From Solirubrobacter taibaiensis (lineage in GTDB: Bacteria > Actinomycetota > Thermoleophilia > Solirubrobacterales > Solirubrobacteraceae): a stretch of 64,000 bases of DNA. The position numbers and the translations under genes were made by a program. The DNA lies in assembly GCA_027587225.1 (NCBI GenBank), contig JAPDDQ010000001.1, positions 1 to 64,000 on the forward strand. Reading direction: 5' to 3'. Of this stretch, positions 41,988 to 50,020 are shown piece after piece (the first letter of the stretch is position 1; the number at the start of each line of letters is the position of its first letter). The notes below the pieces were generated by a model. It was given only the letters and a program-made list of their open reading frames with translations, ran no database searches and was not told where the DNA came from.

Positions 41988-42691
41988 GACCGCCCCTCCA
42001 CCGTCACCGCGCCGGACCCGCTCAGCACCTGCACGCTGTACGGCGCGTCCGGGCGGGCGATCACGCCGCGGACGACCACGTCGGACTCGCTCTCGGCATC
42101 GAGGTCGTAGCGGCCGGTCGGCATCACGGCGCGGATCGCCCCGGAGGCCGTGCGCAGCGACATCCGCGGCGGCGCGCAGTCGGCCTGGACGGCGATCGCG
42201 CCGGTGCCCGCCCGGGCGTCGAGCGAGTTGCCGCAGTAGCGGGAGATGTCGATGCGGCCCGCCCCGGAGGTGATCTGGGCTGAGCCGCGGTAGCCGCGCA
42301 GGCTGACGTCGCCGTAGGTCGTGCGGATCTCCAACCCGACGTTGTCGGGCACCACGATCCGGTAGGAGACACGGCACGGGCCGAGCAGCGTCACCGGGCA
42401 GCGCGAGCGCAGGCCGAAGACGCCCGGCCCGGGCTGCTTCTCGATCCGCGGGCGGTGCCCGAACGAGTAGCGCTCCTCGCGCTGGACCTCGACGCTGTCG
42501 CGCCGGCCGCCACCGACGACCACGACGTCGCCGTCCGCGACATCGAGCGTGAGCGCCTCGAGTGTGCCTTCGACGGTGAACGCGGGGTGCACCTCCTTCG
42601 TGGAGGCGAACGAGGCGATCACGAGCGCGACGATGCCGCCCACGACGAGGAGGGCCGAGATCGCCACGACACGGCCCCACGGCGAAAGCAT
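41984..42691 (-). CDS. DUF4097 putative adhesin-like protein
   Basis: The product is 235 aa. One N-terminal membrane helix (VVAISALLVVGGIVALVIA) anchors it. The rest is short beta repeats such as LEIRTTYGDVSLRGYRGSAQ, TSGAGRIDISRY and TASGAIRAVM, a right-handed beta-helix of the DUF4097/bactofilin-like kind, outside the cell. In other bacteria such proteins are encoded with envelope-stress sensors. Here it is the first gene of the operon with a histidine kinase (GTGA overlap), suggesting a part in envelope sensing. Confidence 0.8.
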   Translation of the reverse strand: MLSPWGRVVAISALLVVGGIVALVIASFASTKEVHPAFTVEGTLEALTLDVADGDVVVVGGGRRDSVEVQREERYSFGHRPRIEKQPGPGVFGLRSRCPVTLLGPCRVSYRIVVPDNVGLEIRTTYGDVSLRGYRGSAQITSGAGRIDISRYCGNSLDARAGTGAIAVQADCAPPRMSLRTASGAIRAVMPTGRYDLDAESESDVVVRGVIARPDAPYSVQVLSGSGAVTVEGRS

Positions 42692-42707
42692 GCGGCCGCG
42701 AGCTTAT

Positions 42708-42739
42708 CTCCGGCGCTGGCGGATGCGCCAGCGCCGGAG
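42708..42739. terminator. 14-bp perfect hairpin between two leftward genes
   Basis: CTCCGGCGCTGGCG and its exact complement enclose a GATG loop. It lies in the 59-bp gap between the 94-aa small protein gene (ending 42751) and the DUF4097 operon start (42691), so it can end the first transcript. No T-run follows leftwards, so it may instead be a processing or pausing hairpin. Confidence 0.55.
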
Positions 42740-42750
42740 CGGTGATGTAG

Positions 42751-43035
42751 CTAGGCGAACCGCAGGCGGGCGCCGTGCGCCCCGTTGCGGCTGCGCGCAC
42801 GGCGGAGCTGACGGCCGCGCGCGCCGAGCATCAGGACGGCGTCCGCGCTGGGGCGCAGCGGGTCGGCGATGGCGTGCCCGTCGTCGAGCGAGAGCGCGGC
42901 CCACAGCTCGTCGCCGACCTCGGCGATCAGGACGTCGCCCGAGGGAGCGTGGCTGGAGTCGAGGGAGGCGAGCTGCTCGAGCGCAACCGCGTCCGTGTGG
43001 CGGGCCTGGCGGATCCGCAGCGTGGAGTGCGTCAT
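42751..43035 (-). CDS. Small actinobacterial GNAT-like N-terminal protein
   Basis: The product is 94 aa with a good AGGAGA ribosome site before ATG 43035. LRIRQARHTDAVALEQLASL, then VLIAEVGDELWAALSLDDG and HAIADPLRPSADAVLML match a widespread short actinobacterial protein resembling the first half of a GNAT acetyltransferase. The CoA-binding RxxGxG loop is absent, so acetylation is unlikely. The tail is basic. Its function is unknown. The 122 bp upstream contain an inverted repeat GAACAT-N7-ATGTTC (43066-43084) that may be its operator. Confidence 0.7.
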   Translation of the reverse strand: MTHSTLRIRQARHTDAVALEQLASLDSSHAPSGDVLIAEVGDELWAALSLDDGHAIADPLRPSADAVLMLGARGRQLRRARSRNGAHGARLRFA

Positions 43036-43157
43036 GGGGATCTCCTTGCGTCGTGTCAGCTGGTTGAACATGAGACGTATGTTCGCGCTGAGACGGGCCG
43101 CTTACATCAGGCGGATGGTGCGGCTTCGTCGGGGTTAACCCTTACGATCCGGCGACC

Positions 43158-43883
43158 ATGATCGCCGTCGTCACCGGAGCCGGGTCCGGCATAGGGAGAG
43201 CGGCCGCGCAGGCCCTTATGGAGGCCGGTTGGACCGTCGTCGCGGCCGGTCGGCGTGAAGCGCCGCTGGTCGAGACGATCGGAGACTCGGGCGGGCTCGC
43301 GGTCCCGACCGACGTCACCGATCCCGACTCCGTCGCCTCCCTCTTCAGCGAGACGCAGCAGGCCTACGGGCGCGTGGACCTGCTGTTCAACAACGCGGGC
43401 GCGGGCCTCACCAAGCCGGTGACCGAGATCGCTTACGACGAGTGGCAGGCGGTCGTCAACGTCAACCTCACCGGCACGTTCCTGTGCGCTCAGGCCGCGT
43501 TCCGCGCGATGGCCGAGCAGGACCCGCGCGGCGGGCGGATCATCAACAACGGGTCGATCTCGGCGTACGTCCCGCGCCCGCAGGCGATCGCCTACAACGC
43601 CACCAAGCACGCGGTCAGCGGCATCACCAAGTCGCTCGCACTCGAAGGGCGCGCGTTCGACATCGCGTGCGGGCAGATCGACATCGGCAACGCGGCGACC
43701 GAGATGACCGAGCGGATGAGCGGCGGCGTGCTGCAGGCCGACGGCTCACTCGCGGCCGAGCCGACGATGGACGTCGCCAACGTGGGCCGCGCGGTGGCGT
43801 ACATGGCCTCGCTTCCGCTGGACGCCAACGTGCAGACCATGACCGTGATGGCGACGAAGATGCCGTTCGTCGGTCGCGGCTGA
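43158..43883 (+). CDS. Short-chain dehydrogenase/reductase
   Basis: The product is 241 aa, a classical [20 protein letters not shown] (cofactor motif), LLFNNAGAG (NNAG), [12 protein letters not shown] with the catalytic Ser and [10 protein letters not shown] with the YxxxK pair. The RR near the end of strand 2 (AAGRREAP) suggests NADP preference. It stands alone, with a terminator-like hairpin 11 bp downstream. The substrate is unknown. Confidence 0.88.
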   Translation: MIAVVTGAGSGIGRAAAQALMEAGWTVVAAGRREAPLVETIGDSGGLAVPTDVTDPDSVASLFSETQQAYGRVDLLFNNAGAGLTKPVTEIAYDEWQAVVNVNLTGTFLCAQAAFRAMAEQDPRGGRIINNGSISAYVPRPQAIAYNATKHAVSGITKSLALEGRAFDIACGQIDIGNAATEMTERMSGGVLQADGSLAAEPTMDVANVGRAVAYMASLPLDANVQTMTVMATKMPFVGRG

Positions 43884-43894
43884 AGACGGGTTCA

Positions 43895-43927
43895 GCGGCG
43901 GGCGATCCGGGGGGAATCGCCCGCCGC
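43895..43927. terminator. Hairpin terminator after the SDR gene
   Basis: GCGGCGGGCGAT (43895-43906) and ATCGCCCGCCGC (43916-43927) form a perfect 12-bp stem with a 9-base loop, starting 11 bp after the SDR stop. No T-tract follows, as is usual for GC-rich actinobacterial terminators. Confidence 0.6.
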
Positions 43928-44016
43928 GACAGAACTCTGCGCCAACCGCCTTGGCGCGACATTGGCAGGATCTTGGTGCGCTGGAACAGCTCCGGCCAAC
44001 GGCGCTCCAAGGCGTC

Positions 44017-44038
44017 ACATGGACAGTGCCGTCCATGT
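44017..44038. promoter_or_regulatory. Inverted repeat across the DUF6345 gene start
   Basis: ACATGGAC and GTCCATGT are perfect 8-bp arms around 6 bp. The second arm contains the proposed ATG (44035), so a bound protein or an RNA hairpin here would block initiation. No ribosome site is visible ahead of the ATG. The regulator is unknown. Confidence 0.45.
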
Positions 44039-45858
44039 CCAATCGAACCTGGATGACCGTGCCCGCGCTTGCCGCGGGCCTCCTGATGCTCGCTGTACCC
44101 AACGCGTTGGCGGCCGATCGCGCCGTCATCTACGACGTCGTGCAAGAAGGCCTGACGTCCGACCAGATCAAGCGCATCGACGTCTCGTTCGGCGTCGAGC
44201 GCGAGATGAAGGAGAGCGGCGAGAAGGACGGCGCATACGACTTCGCCCGTGCCGACTTCGCCGCGATCCCGCAGAAGACGGTCGGAAAGGGCACGGACGA
44301 GGCCGGCCGGCCGATCGTGTCGCAGGCGCTGGACGTCGACGCGCTGAGGCGCATCCGTGCGCTGCCCGCCGACGCCGCGCTGAAAAAGGCCTCCGCGCTG
44401 CCCGACCTCGTGGGCGTCGGCGGCGACCTGCGGGCCGCCCCGAGCGTCAGCAACACCGAGCTCGAGACCGCCGACAACGAGGGCCGCCGCACCGGCAGGT
44501 ACGCGCTCGACACGTCGATCTCCTACGACTTCTCGCTCAACGGCCTGCCCGTGAGCGGGCCGGGCGCCAAGCTCCGGATCGCGTTCGCCGGTGACGGCAG
44601 CGTCACGCAGCTCAACAGCGCGCTGCGCCAGGTCAAGGCCGGCGAGGCCGTCCCGGTGATCTCGCCGGAGGAAGCCGCGAAGGGCTGTGCCGCGCTCTAC
44701 GCCGACAACGTCCGCCAGGGCACGCCGAAGCTCGGCTACCACTTCCCGGAGCTGGGCCAGGCCCAGCGGATCATGCCCGTCTACACGTGCGCCCCGCTCG
44801 GTGGCGACGGCACCCAGGCCAACCTGCTGCTCCCGGCCGTGCGCGACAGCGCCCCGACGGGCGGCATCAACGCGCTCCTACTCGACGGCTCCGTCCGCGC
44901 GACCGCGACCGAGATCAAGGGCGGCACCGCGCCGTACCGCCTGAAGTGGTCGTCCTCCTCCACCGTGCTGGAGCGCACCGAGGGCACCGAGATCGCCTAC
45001 AAGCGCGCGCCGCGGGACGGCAAGCTCGCGGGCGAGCAGCTGACGCTCGAGATCACCGACGCCAACGGCCTGACCGGCCGCGCCACGGCGACGTTCGCCG
45101 GCGACGGCGAGGCGAAGGCCGAGTCCATCCCGGGCGGCGGCGGGTACGGCGAGCTCGCGATCGGCCCGACCGACGTCGGCGTCGAGCAGACCGTGGACGA
45201 GTGGCAGTGCGCGAACGACTCGGGCACCGGCTTCCGCCAGGTGATGAACGCCCATGGCATCAACAGCGCGTTCAACTTCTTCGGCACGAGCGCCTGGGAG
45301 CGCGACTTCAAGAAGGGCTCGCTGGGCGGCACCGACAGCACCTACGTCGACAACGTGGACGCCGTCTTCTACACCGGCCACGGCGGGCCGAACGGCTTCT
45401 CGTTCAAGGACACCTCGCACGATGACGGCGGGATCGGCCCGTCAGACGCCGACTGGGGCAACGGCGACCTGGAGTGGCTCAACCTCGAGTCCTGCCAGGT
45501 CCTGCGTGACACCAACGGCAACATGGACCAGCTCACCCGCTGGGGCGGCACCGTCAACGGCCTGCACATGATCAACGGCTACCACACCAACGCGCGCTGC
45601 GTGGACGGGGGCACGGGCCGCCTCTTCGCCCAGCTTCTGCTCGGCGACTGGATCTACCCGGCGGTGCCCGTCCGCAACGCCTGGGCGATCATGGCGATCA
45701 CGAAGCAGCCCTCCGGCCGGCGTTACCGCTCGATCGGCAACATCGGCGCCGGCGGCGTGACCAACGTCGGCGACTACTTCTGGGGCAAGGGTCCGACCGG
45801 GCCGGACATCACGAAGGCTGCCCGCACCGGTATGTGGAGCCTGTCCGGCACCACTTGA
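44035..45858 (+). CDS. Secreted DUF6345-type protein, possible clan CD peptidase
   Basis: The product is 607 aa with a signal peptide (residues 1-26, ending NALAA). Residues about 30-370 are a prodomain-like region. The C-terminal domain (about 375-607) has VDAVFYTGHGGPNGF and, 38 residues on, WLNLESCQVLRD. A His-Gly (His449-Gly450) followed by a Cys preceded by a small residue (Cys487), each after a hydrophobic strand, is the catalytic dyad pattern of caspase/gingipain/clostripain (clan CD) peptidases. The family is known to me only as DUF6345; the peptidase role is my inference. An in-frame start at 43951 would add residues before a poor signal peptide. Confidence 0.7.
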   Translation: MSNRTWMTVPALAAGLLMLAVPNALAADRAVIYDVVQEGLTSDQIKRIDVSFGVEREMKESGEKDGAYDFARADFAAIPQKTVGKGTDEAGRPIVSQALDVDALRRIRALPADAALKKASALPDLVGVGGDLRAAPSVSNTELETADNEGRRTGRYALDTSISYDFSLNGLPVSGPGAKLRIAFAGDGSVTQLNSALRQVKAGEAVPVISPEEAAKGCAALYADNVRQGTPKLGYHFPELGQAQRIMPVYTCAPLGGDGTQANLLLPAVRDSAPTGGINALLLDGSVRATATEIKGGTAPYRLKWSSSSTVLERTEGTEIAYKRAPRDGKLAGEQLTLEITDANGLTGRATATFAGDGEAKAESIPGGGGYGELAIGPTDVGVEQTVDEWQCANDSGTGFRQVMNAHGINSAFNFFGTSAWERDFKKGSLGGTDSTYVDNVDAVFYTGHGGPNGFSFKDTSHDDGGIGPSDADWGNGDLEWLNLESCQVLRDTNGNMDQLTRWGGTVNGLHMINGYHTNARCVDGGTGRLFAQLLLGDWIYPAVPVRNAWAIMAITKQPSGRRYRSIGNIGAGGVTNVGDYFWGKGPTGPDITKAARTGMWSLSGTT

Positions 45859-45883
45859 TCGCCGAGGGGTAGGCTCGGGCGTG

Positions 45884-46318
45884 ATGGAGATCACGCTCGA
45901 GCCCGTCCATCGGGACAACGTCACCGTGCTCTGCCGGCTGGAGTCCAAGCCAGGGCAGGAGCGGTACGTCGCCCCGAATGCGATCACGCTCGCTGAAGCG
46001 CACTACTACCCGGGCTCGCTCGTTCGCGGCATCTACGCGGATGGCGAGCCCGTCGGCGTGATCTGGGTCGCACGCGAGGACCCGGAGGAGCCGCCGTTCC
46101 TGGTGCGGCTGTCGATCGAAGGCACGCGCCAAGGCCAAGGGATCGGCGCGGAGGCGGTCGCGCTGCTGCAGGACGAGCTGCGCGCCGCGGGGGAGACCGA
46201 GCTGGAGCTGAGCTTCGTGCCCGGCGAGGACGGTCCGCAGGGCTTCTATGAGCGACTCGGATTCGAGGACACGGGCCGCACGCTGGAGGGAGAGCTCATA
46301 TGGCGCAAGGACCTTTGA
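45884..46318 (+). CDS. GNAT acetyltransferase (BltD/spermidine type)
   Basis: The product is 144 aa from ATG 45884; GTG 45881 adds one residue. ITLEPVHRDNVTVLCRLES and LVRGIYADGEPVGVIWV open it as in diamine N-acetyltransferases. LSIEGTRQGQGIGAEAVALL is the CoA loop and PQGFYERLGFEDTGR the C-terminal motif. It likely acetylates a polyamine or similar amine. It overlaps the DUF1905 gene by 19 bp and is co-directional. Confidence 0.83.
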   Translation: MEITLEPVHRDNVTVLCRLESKPGQERYVAPNAITLAEAHYYPGSLVRGIYADGEPVGVIWVAREDPEEPPFLVRLSIEGTRQGQGIGAEAVALLQDELRAAGETELELSFVPGEDGPQGFYERLGFEDTGRTLEGELIWRKDL

Positions 46319-46557
46319 CCTTCTCGGCGACGGTCGAGGAGCACTGGCTCGTCGTTCCCGTCAGCGGGATGCGGCAGTGGGGCGAGCCGCGCCCGCGCGT
46401 GGTCGCGCTGATCAACGGCCACCAGTACCGCCAGCGACTCGCGGTCCACGGCGGGGAGACCGTGCTCGGCATCACCGACGAGTTCCGGGCCGAGGCGAGC
46501 TTGACCTACATGGACGTCGTCGAGGTGACGATGGAGCGCGACGTCTCTACGCCGTAG
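46300..46557 (+). CDS. DUF1905 domain protein
   Basis: The product is 85 aa: LTFSATVEEHWLVVPVSG, then VVALINGHQYRQRLAVHGG and VVEVTMERDVSTP, the small beta-barrel DUF1905 pattern. In many bacteria this domain is fused to or paired with a YdeI-type (bacteriocin-resistance, OmdA) domain, which is absent here. It overlaps the acetyltransferase gene by 19 bp and the AraC gene, in antisense, by 11 bp. Function unknown. Confidence 0.7.
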   Translation: MAQGPLTFSATVEEHWLVVPVSGMRQWGEPRPRVVALINGHQYRQRLAVHGGETVLGITDEFRAEASLTYMDVVEVTMERDVSTP

Positions 46558-47428
46558 CCCGAGCGGTCGCGCGAAAGCGGCCGGGCGGGACCCCGCGGGC
46601 GCGCCGGAACGCCCGGCTGAAGGCGTACACCGACGTGTAGCCCACCGCGGCCGCGACCTGTTCCAGGCTCTCGTCCCCGTCGCGTAGGCGGCGGGCGGCG
46701 ACGTCCATCCGCCAGCGGGTGAGGTAGGCCGCGGGCGCCTCGCCGAGCACGGCCGCGAAGCGGCGGGAGAGCGTGGCGCGCGACACGGCGGCTTCGCGGG
46801 CGAGCTCGCTTGTCGTCCACTCGCGGGCCGGCTCGGCGTGCAGCTTCGCCACCGCCGTGCCCACCACCGGGTCGCGCAGCGCGCCCAGCCACGAGGGCTG
46901 GTTCGGCAGCCACGCGCGCAGGATCTGCACGAGCAGCACGTCGACGAGGCGGTCGAGGATGACGGCCGTCGCGAGCTGCGGCTGGACGAGCTCCCGAGCG
47001 ATCAGCCCGAGCGTGCCCTCCAGTTCATCGGCGCCGTGCAGCACGACGACGTCCGGCAACGCGGTGAACGGCGGCGTGTCGTACTCGTAGTGCGCGCACA
47101 GGATGTGGGCGCGGGTGTCGCCGGAGCCGATCCGATAGATCCCGGCGCCGGCCTCTTCGGCCAGGCTCGAGGCGCGGGGTGCGGGGTCGCTGCCGAGGGT
47201 GTGCTCGGTGCCGTGGGGGAGCAGGATCACGCCGCCGGCCTGCAGCTCGAACGGCGCTCCGCCGGCGACGGTGAACCACGCGCTGCCGTGCGTGACGGCG
47301 TGCAGCGCGGCACCCTCGGTGCGGCGCGCGGCGTGCCACGCCCAGTCACTCCCGGCGTCGATCCGCGCGCCGAGCACGCCGCGGACGCCGGTGACCGCGA
47401 GCACGTCAGCCATGAGGTCATGAGTCAT
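46547..47428 (-). CDS. AraC-family regulator with cupin domain
   Basis: The product is 293 aa from ATG 47428; ATG 47413 is equally possible. The N-terminal cupin (AraC_binding/cupin_6) has HAVTHGSAWFTVAGGAPFEL and GGVILLPHGTEHTLG. The C-terminal double helix-turn-helix has WTTSELAREAAVSRATLSRRF and LEQVAAAVGYTSVYAFSRAF, followed by RRARGVPPGRFR. Such regulators usually control an adjacent oxidoreductase gene; here an SDR gene lies divergently 63 bp away and is the probable target. Confidence 0.9.
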   Translation of the reverse strand: MTHDLMADVLAVTGVRGVLGARIDAGSDWAWHAARRTEGAALHAVTHGSAWFTVAGGAPFELQAGGVILLPHGTEHTLGSDPAPRASSLAEEAGAGIYRIGSGDTRAHILCAHYEYDTPPFTALPDVVVLHGADELEGTLGLIARELVQPQLATAVILDRLVDVLLVQILRAWLPNQPSWLGALRDPVVGTAVAKLHAEPAREWTTSELAREAAVSRATLSRRFAAVLGEAPAAYLTRWRMDVAARRLRDGDESLEQVAAAVGYTSVYAFSRAFRRARGVPPGRFRATARATA

Positions 47429-47491
47429 ATGGATATCGATTGGGTGTGAACAGTCATTGAACGGCTCACATCGCAGCGTAGCGTGTGCGGC

Positions 47492-48154
47492 ATGAACTTG
47501 AACGGCACCACCGCCCTCGTCACCGGCGCCAACCGCGGCCTCGGCCGCCACTTCGCCGAGCAGTTGCTTCAGCGCGGCGCGACCAAGGTCTACGCCGCCG
47601 CCCGTGATCCGCGCACGATCGACCTCCCCGGCGTCGTGCCGCTGCAGCTCGACATCACCGACCCGGAGTCGGTTGCCCGCGCCGCGGCCGTTGCGACCGA
47701 CGTCGACGTGTTGATCAACAACGCCGGCATCTCGCTCCACCAGAACCTCGTCGACGGCGACCTGGACCGGATTCGCTCCGAGATGGAGACGAACTTCTTC
47801 GGCACGCTGCGTGTGGTCCGCGCGCTGGTGCCGCTACGCGCGATCCTCAACGTCAACTCACGCCTGTCGTGGCTCTCGTACGTGGGCGCCAACGGGTACG
47901 CGGCGTCGAAGGCGGCGCAGTGGAGCCTCACGAACGGCATCCGGCTCGAGCTCCCGGACACACTCGTCACCGGGCTCTACCTGAGCTCCACCGACACCGA
48001 CATGATGGCCGGCTGGGACATCCCCAAGAACGATCCCGCCGAGGTCGTCCGCGCGGCGCTCGACGGGATCGAATCCGACGCGCTCGAGGTCATCGCCGAC
48101 GAGGACACCGCGGTGACGAAGGCCGAGCTGAGCGGAGCGCCCGCACTGGCGTAG
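47492..48154 (+). CDS. Short-chain dehydrogenase, shortened
   Basis: The product is 220 aa. It has ALVTGANRGLGRHFAEQLL, VLINNAGISLHQNLV and YAASKAAQWSLTNGI. Relative to close SDR relatives, the stretch between ALVPL and ILNVNS lacks about six to eight residues, which shortens the loop before the strand carrying the catalytic Ser. The Ser-Tyr-Lys residues themselves are present. ATG 47492 is used; GTG 47483 is possible. It is probably controlled by the divergent AraC regulator. The substrate is unknown. Confidence 0.83.
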   Translation: MNLNGTTALVTGANRGLGRHFAEQLLQRGATKVYAAARDPRTIDLPGVVPLQLDITDPESVARAAAVATDVDVLINNAGISLHQNLVDGDLDRIRSEMETNFFGTLRVVRALVPLRAILNVNSRLSWLSYVGANGYAASKAAQWSLTNGIRLELPDTLVTGLYLSSTDTDMMAGWDIPKNDPAEVVRAALDGIESDALEVIADEDTAVTKAELSGAPALA

Positions 48155-48164
48155 ATTCGTCTGG

Positions 48165-49391
48165 GTGGGGGTCGTCGAGGCAATCCTCCCGGCCCGCATG
48201 GGTCGGGCGTTCCGGTGGCTGATCGGCGCGACGTGGCTGAGCAACCTCGGTGACGGGATCGCGGTCGCCGCCGGACCGCTGCTGATCGCCGCCCAGACCA
48301 AGGACCCGCTGCTGGTGGCGTCCGGCGCGCTGCTGCAGCGGCTCCCGTGGTTGCTGTTCGGCCTGTACGCGGGCGTGCTGGCGGACCGCGTGAACCGGCG
48401 CGCGATCGTCGTGACCGCCAACGCGCTGCGCGTGCTGGTGCTCGCCGTGCTGGCCGTGGTGCTGCTCGCGGACGCGATCAGCATCGGCGTGACGCTCGTC
48501 GCGTTGCTGGCGTTGGGCGTGGCGGAGGTGTTCACCGACACCGCCTCCGGGACGTTGCTGCCGATGGTGGTGGCCAAGGCGGACCTCGGGATCGGGGCCG
48601 CGCGGGTGATGGCGTGCTTTCTGACCGCCAACCAGTTGCTCGGGCCGGCCGTCGGCGCGTTCCTGTTCGCGGTCGGCTGGGCGGTGCCGTTCGTCGCGCA
48701 GGCCGTGCTCGTCGGCTTCGCGATCGTGCTGATCTCGCGCATGCGGATCCCGCCGTTCGAACCTGAAGCGCGCGAGGCCCACCTGTGGCGCGACGTGCGC
48801 GAGGGCTTCGCGTGGTTGTGGCATCACCCGCCGGTCCGCACCCTCACGCTCACGATCGTCACGTTCAACGTGACGTACGGCGCGGCGTGGTCGGTGCTCG
48901 TGCTCTACGCCGAGCAGCAACTCGGGCTCGGGCCCGTCGGGTTCGGCCTGCTGTCCACCTTCGTGGCCGTCGGCGGGGTGGCCGGAACGCTCGGCTATGA
49001 CTGGATGGAGCGCCGATTCGCGCTCTCGTCGCTCATGCGCGTCGTGCTCGTCATCGAGACCTTCACGCACCTCGGCCTGGCCCTGACGACGACCCCCTGG
49101 GTGGCGATGGCGATCATGGTCGTCTTCGGTGCGGAAGTGTTCGTCTGGGGGACGCTGTCGACCGCCGTCCGCATGCGCGCGGTGCCGATCGAGCTGCAGG
49201 GCCGCATCGGCAGCGTGTACGCCGTCGCCGTGTTCGGCGGGATGCTCCTGGGGCAGGTGGTCGGCGGCGTGCTCGCCCGCCTCGGCGGCATCACCGCGCC
49301 GTACTGGTTCGCGTTCTTCGGCTCCGCCCTCATCCTCGCGCTGATCTGGCGCGCCCTCGGCGACATCGCCCACGTAGAGTCCGCGCCATGA
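48165..49391 (+). CDS. MFS transporter (EntS-like exporter group)
   Basis: The product is 408 aa from GTG 48165, with about twelve membrane helices. WLSNLGDGIAVAAGPLLIA (helix 1) and LFGLYAGVLADRVNRRAIVV (the helix 2-3 loop G-x3-D-R-x-R/K-R motif) are typical of the MFS_3/enterobactin-exporter-like group. AYAVAVFGGMLLGQVVGG-like C-half helices follow. A siderophore or drug export role is the family expectation, unproven here. Its stop overlaps the next gene start by 4 bp. Confidence 0.87.
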   Translation: MGVVEAILPARMGRAFRWLIGATWLSNLGDGIAVAAGPLLIAAQTKDPLLVASGALLQRLPWLLFGLYAGVLADRVNRRAIVVTANALRVLVLAVLAVVLLADAISIGVTLVALLALGVAEVFTDTASGTLLPMVVAKADLGIGAARVMACFLTANQLLGPAVGAFLFAVGWAVPFVAQAVLVGFAIVLISRMRIPPFEPEAREAHLWRDVREGFAWLWHHPPVRTLTLTIVTFNVTYGAAWSVLVLYAEQQLGLGPVGFGLLSTFVAVGGVAGTLGYDWMERRFALSSLMRVVLVIETFTHLGLALTTTPWVAMAIMVVFGAEVFVWGTLSTAVRMRAVPIELQGRIGSVYAVAVFGGMLLGQVVGGVLARLGGITAPYWFAFFGSALILALIWRALGDIAHVESAP

Positions 49392-50020
49392 GCAGCGTCG
49401 AGGTACGCGACGTGGCGGACGGCCTGTGGCTGTGGCGCCAACCCCACCCGGCCTGGCGCGAAGGCGCCGACTGGGTCCCCGAGGTGGCGTCGTTCGCGGT
49501 GCGGTCCGGTGGCGTGTCGTTGCTGCTCGATCCGCTCGCCCCGCATCCCCGTGAACACGCGGTCTGGGAGCGCCTGGACGAGGTCGACCACGTGGTCGTG
49601 ATGAAGCCCGACCACGTGCGCGACGTGGACCTGTTCGTGCGCTGGTACGGCGCGACGGCACACGGCCCGCTGATGTTCTGGCCCGACGACATCCCGCAGA
49701 CCTCGCTTTCGCCGCTCCGCCCCGGGGACGTGCTGCCGGGCGGCCTGGTCGCCCTCGACGACGGTCGCAACATGCTGGAGACGCCGCTGTATCTCCCCGA
49801 GCAGGAGGCGCTGATCTTCGCCGACGGCCTCACCGCCCCGCACGGCGAGCTGCTCGTGTGGAGCACGCCGTACCACGAGACGCGCGTGCTGCCCGCGCTC
49901 CGGGCGATGCTCGGGTTGCCGTTCGAGCACGTGCTCGTCTCGCACGGCGAACCCGTGCACACGCGCGCGGACTTCGAGGCGGCGCTGGAGCGCAAGCCTT
50001 GGGGTGAGGTAGAGGGTTAG
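49388..50020 (+). CDS. MBL-fold protein lacking the canonical zinc motif
   Basis: The product is 210 aa and begins within the MFS stop codon (ATGA). The metallo-beta-lactamase fold is suggested by SFAVRSGGVSLLLDPLAPH, the central VVVMKPDHVRDVDLF, LIFADGLTAPHGELLV and the end VLVSHGEPVHTR. In place of the zinc motif HxHxDH it has KPDHVRD, so only one of the first-site ligands remains, as does the final SHG. Catalysis with two zinc ions is unlikely. It is coupled to a transporter and may be a binding or regulatory protein. Confidence 0.7.
   Translation: MSSVEVRDVADGLWLWRQPHPAWREGADWVPEVASFAVRSGGVSLLLDPLAPHPREHAVWERLDEVDHVVVMKPDHVRDVDLFVRWYGATAHGPLMFWPDDIPQTSLSPLRPGDVLPGGLVALDDGRNMLETPLYLPEQEALIFADGLTAPHGELLVWSTPYHETRVLPALRAMLGLPFEHVLVSHGEPVHTRADFEAALERKPWGEVEG

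Noticed and set aside
43066..43084. GAACAT-N7-ATGTTC as a LexA (SOS) box
   Set aside because: The actinobacterial SOS box needs GAAC-N4-GTTC spacing; here the GAAC and GTTC cores are 11 bases apart. It may still be an operator for an unknown regulator.
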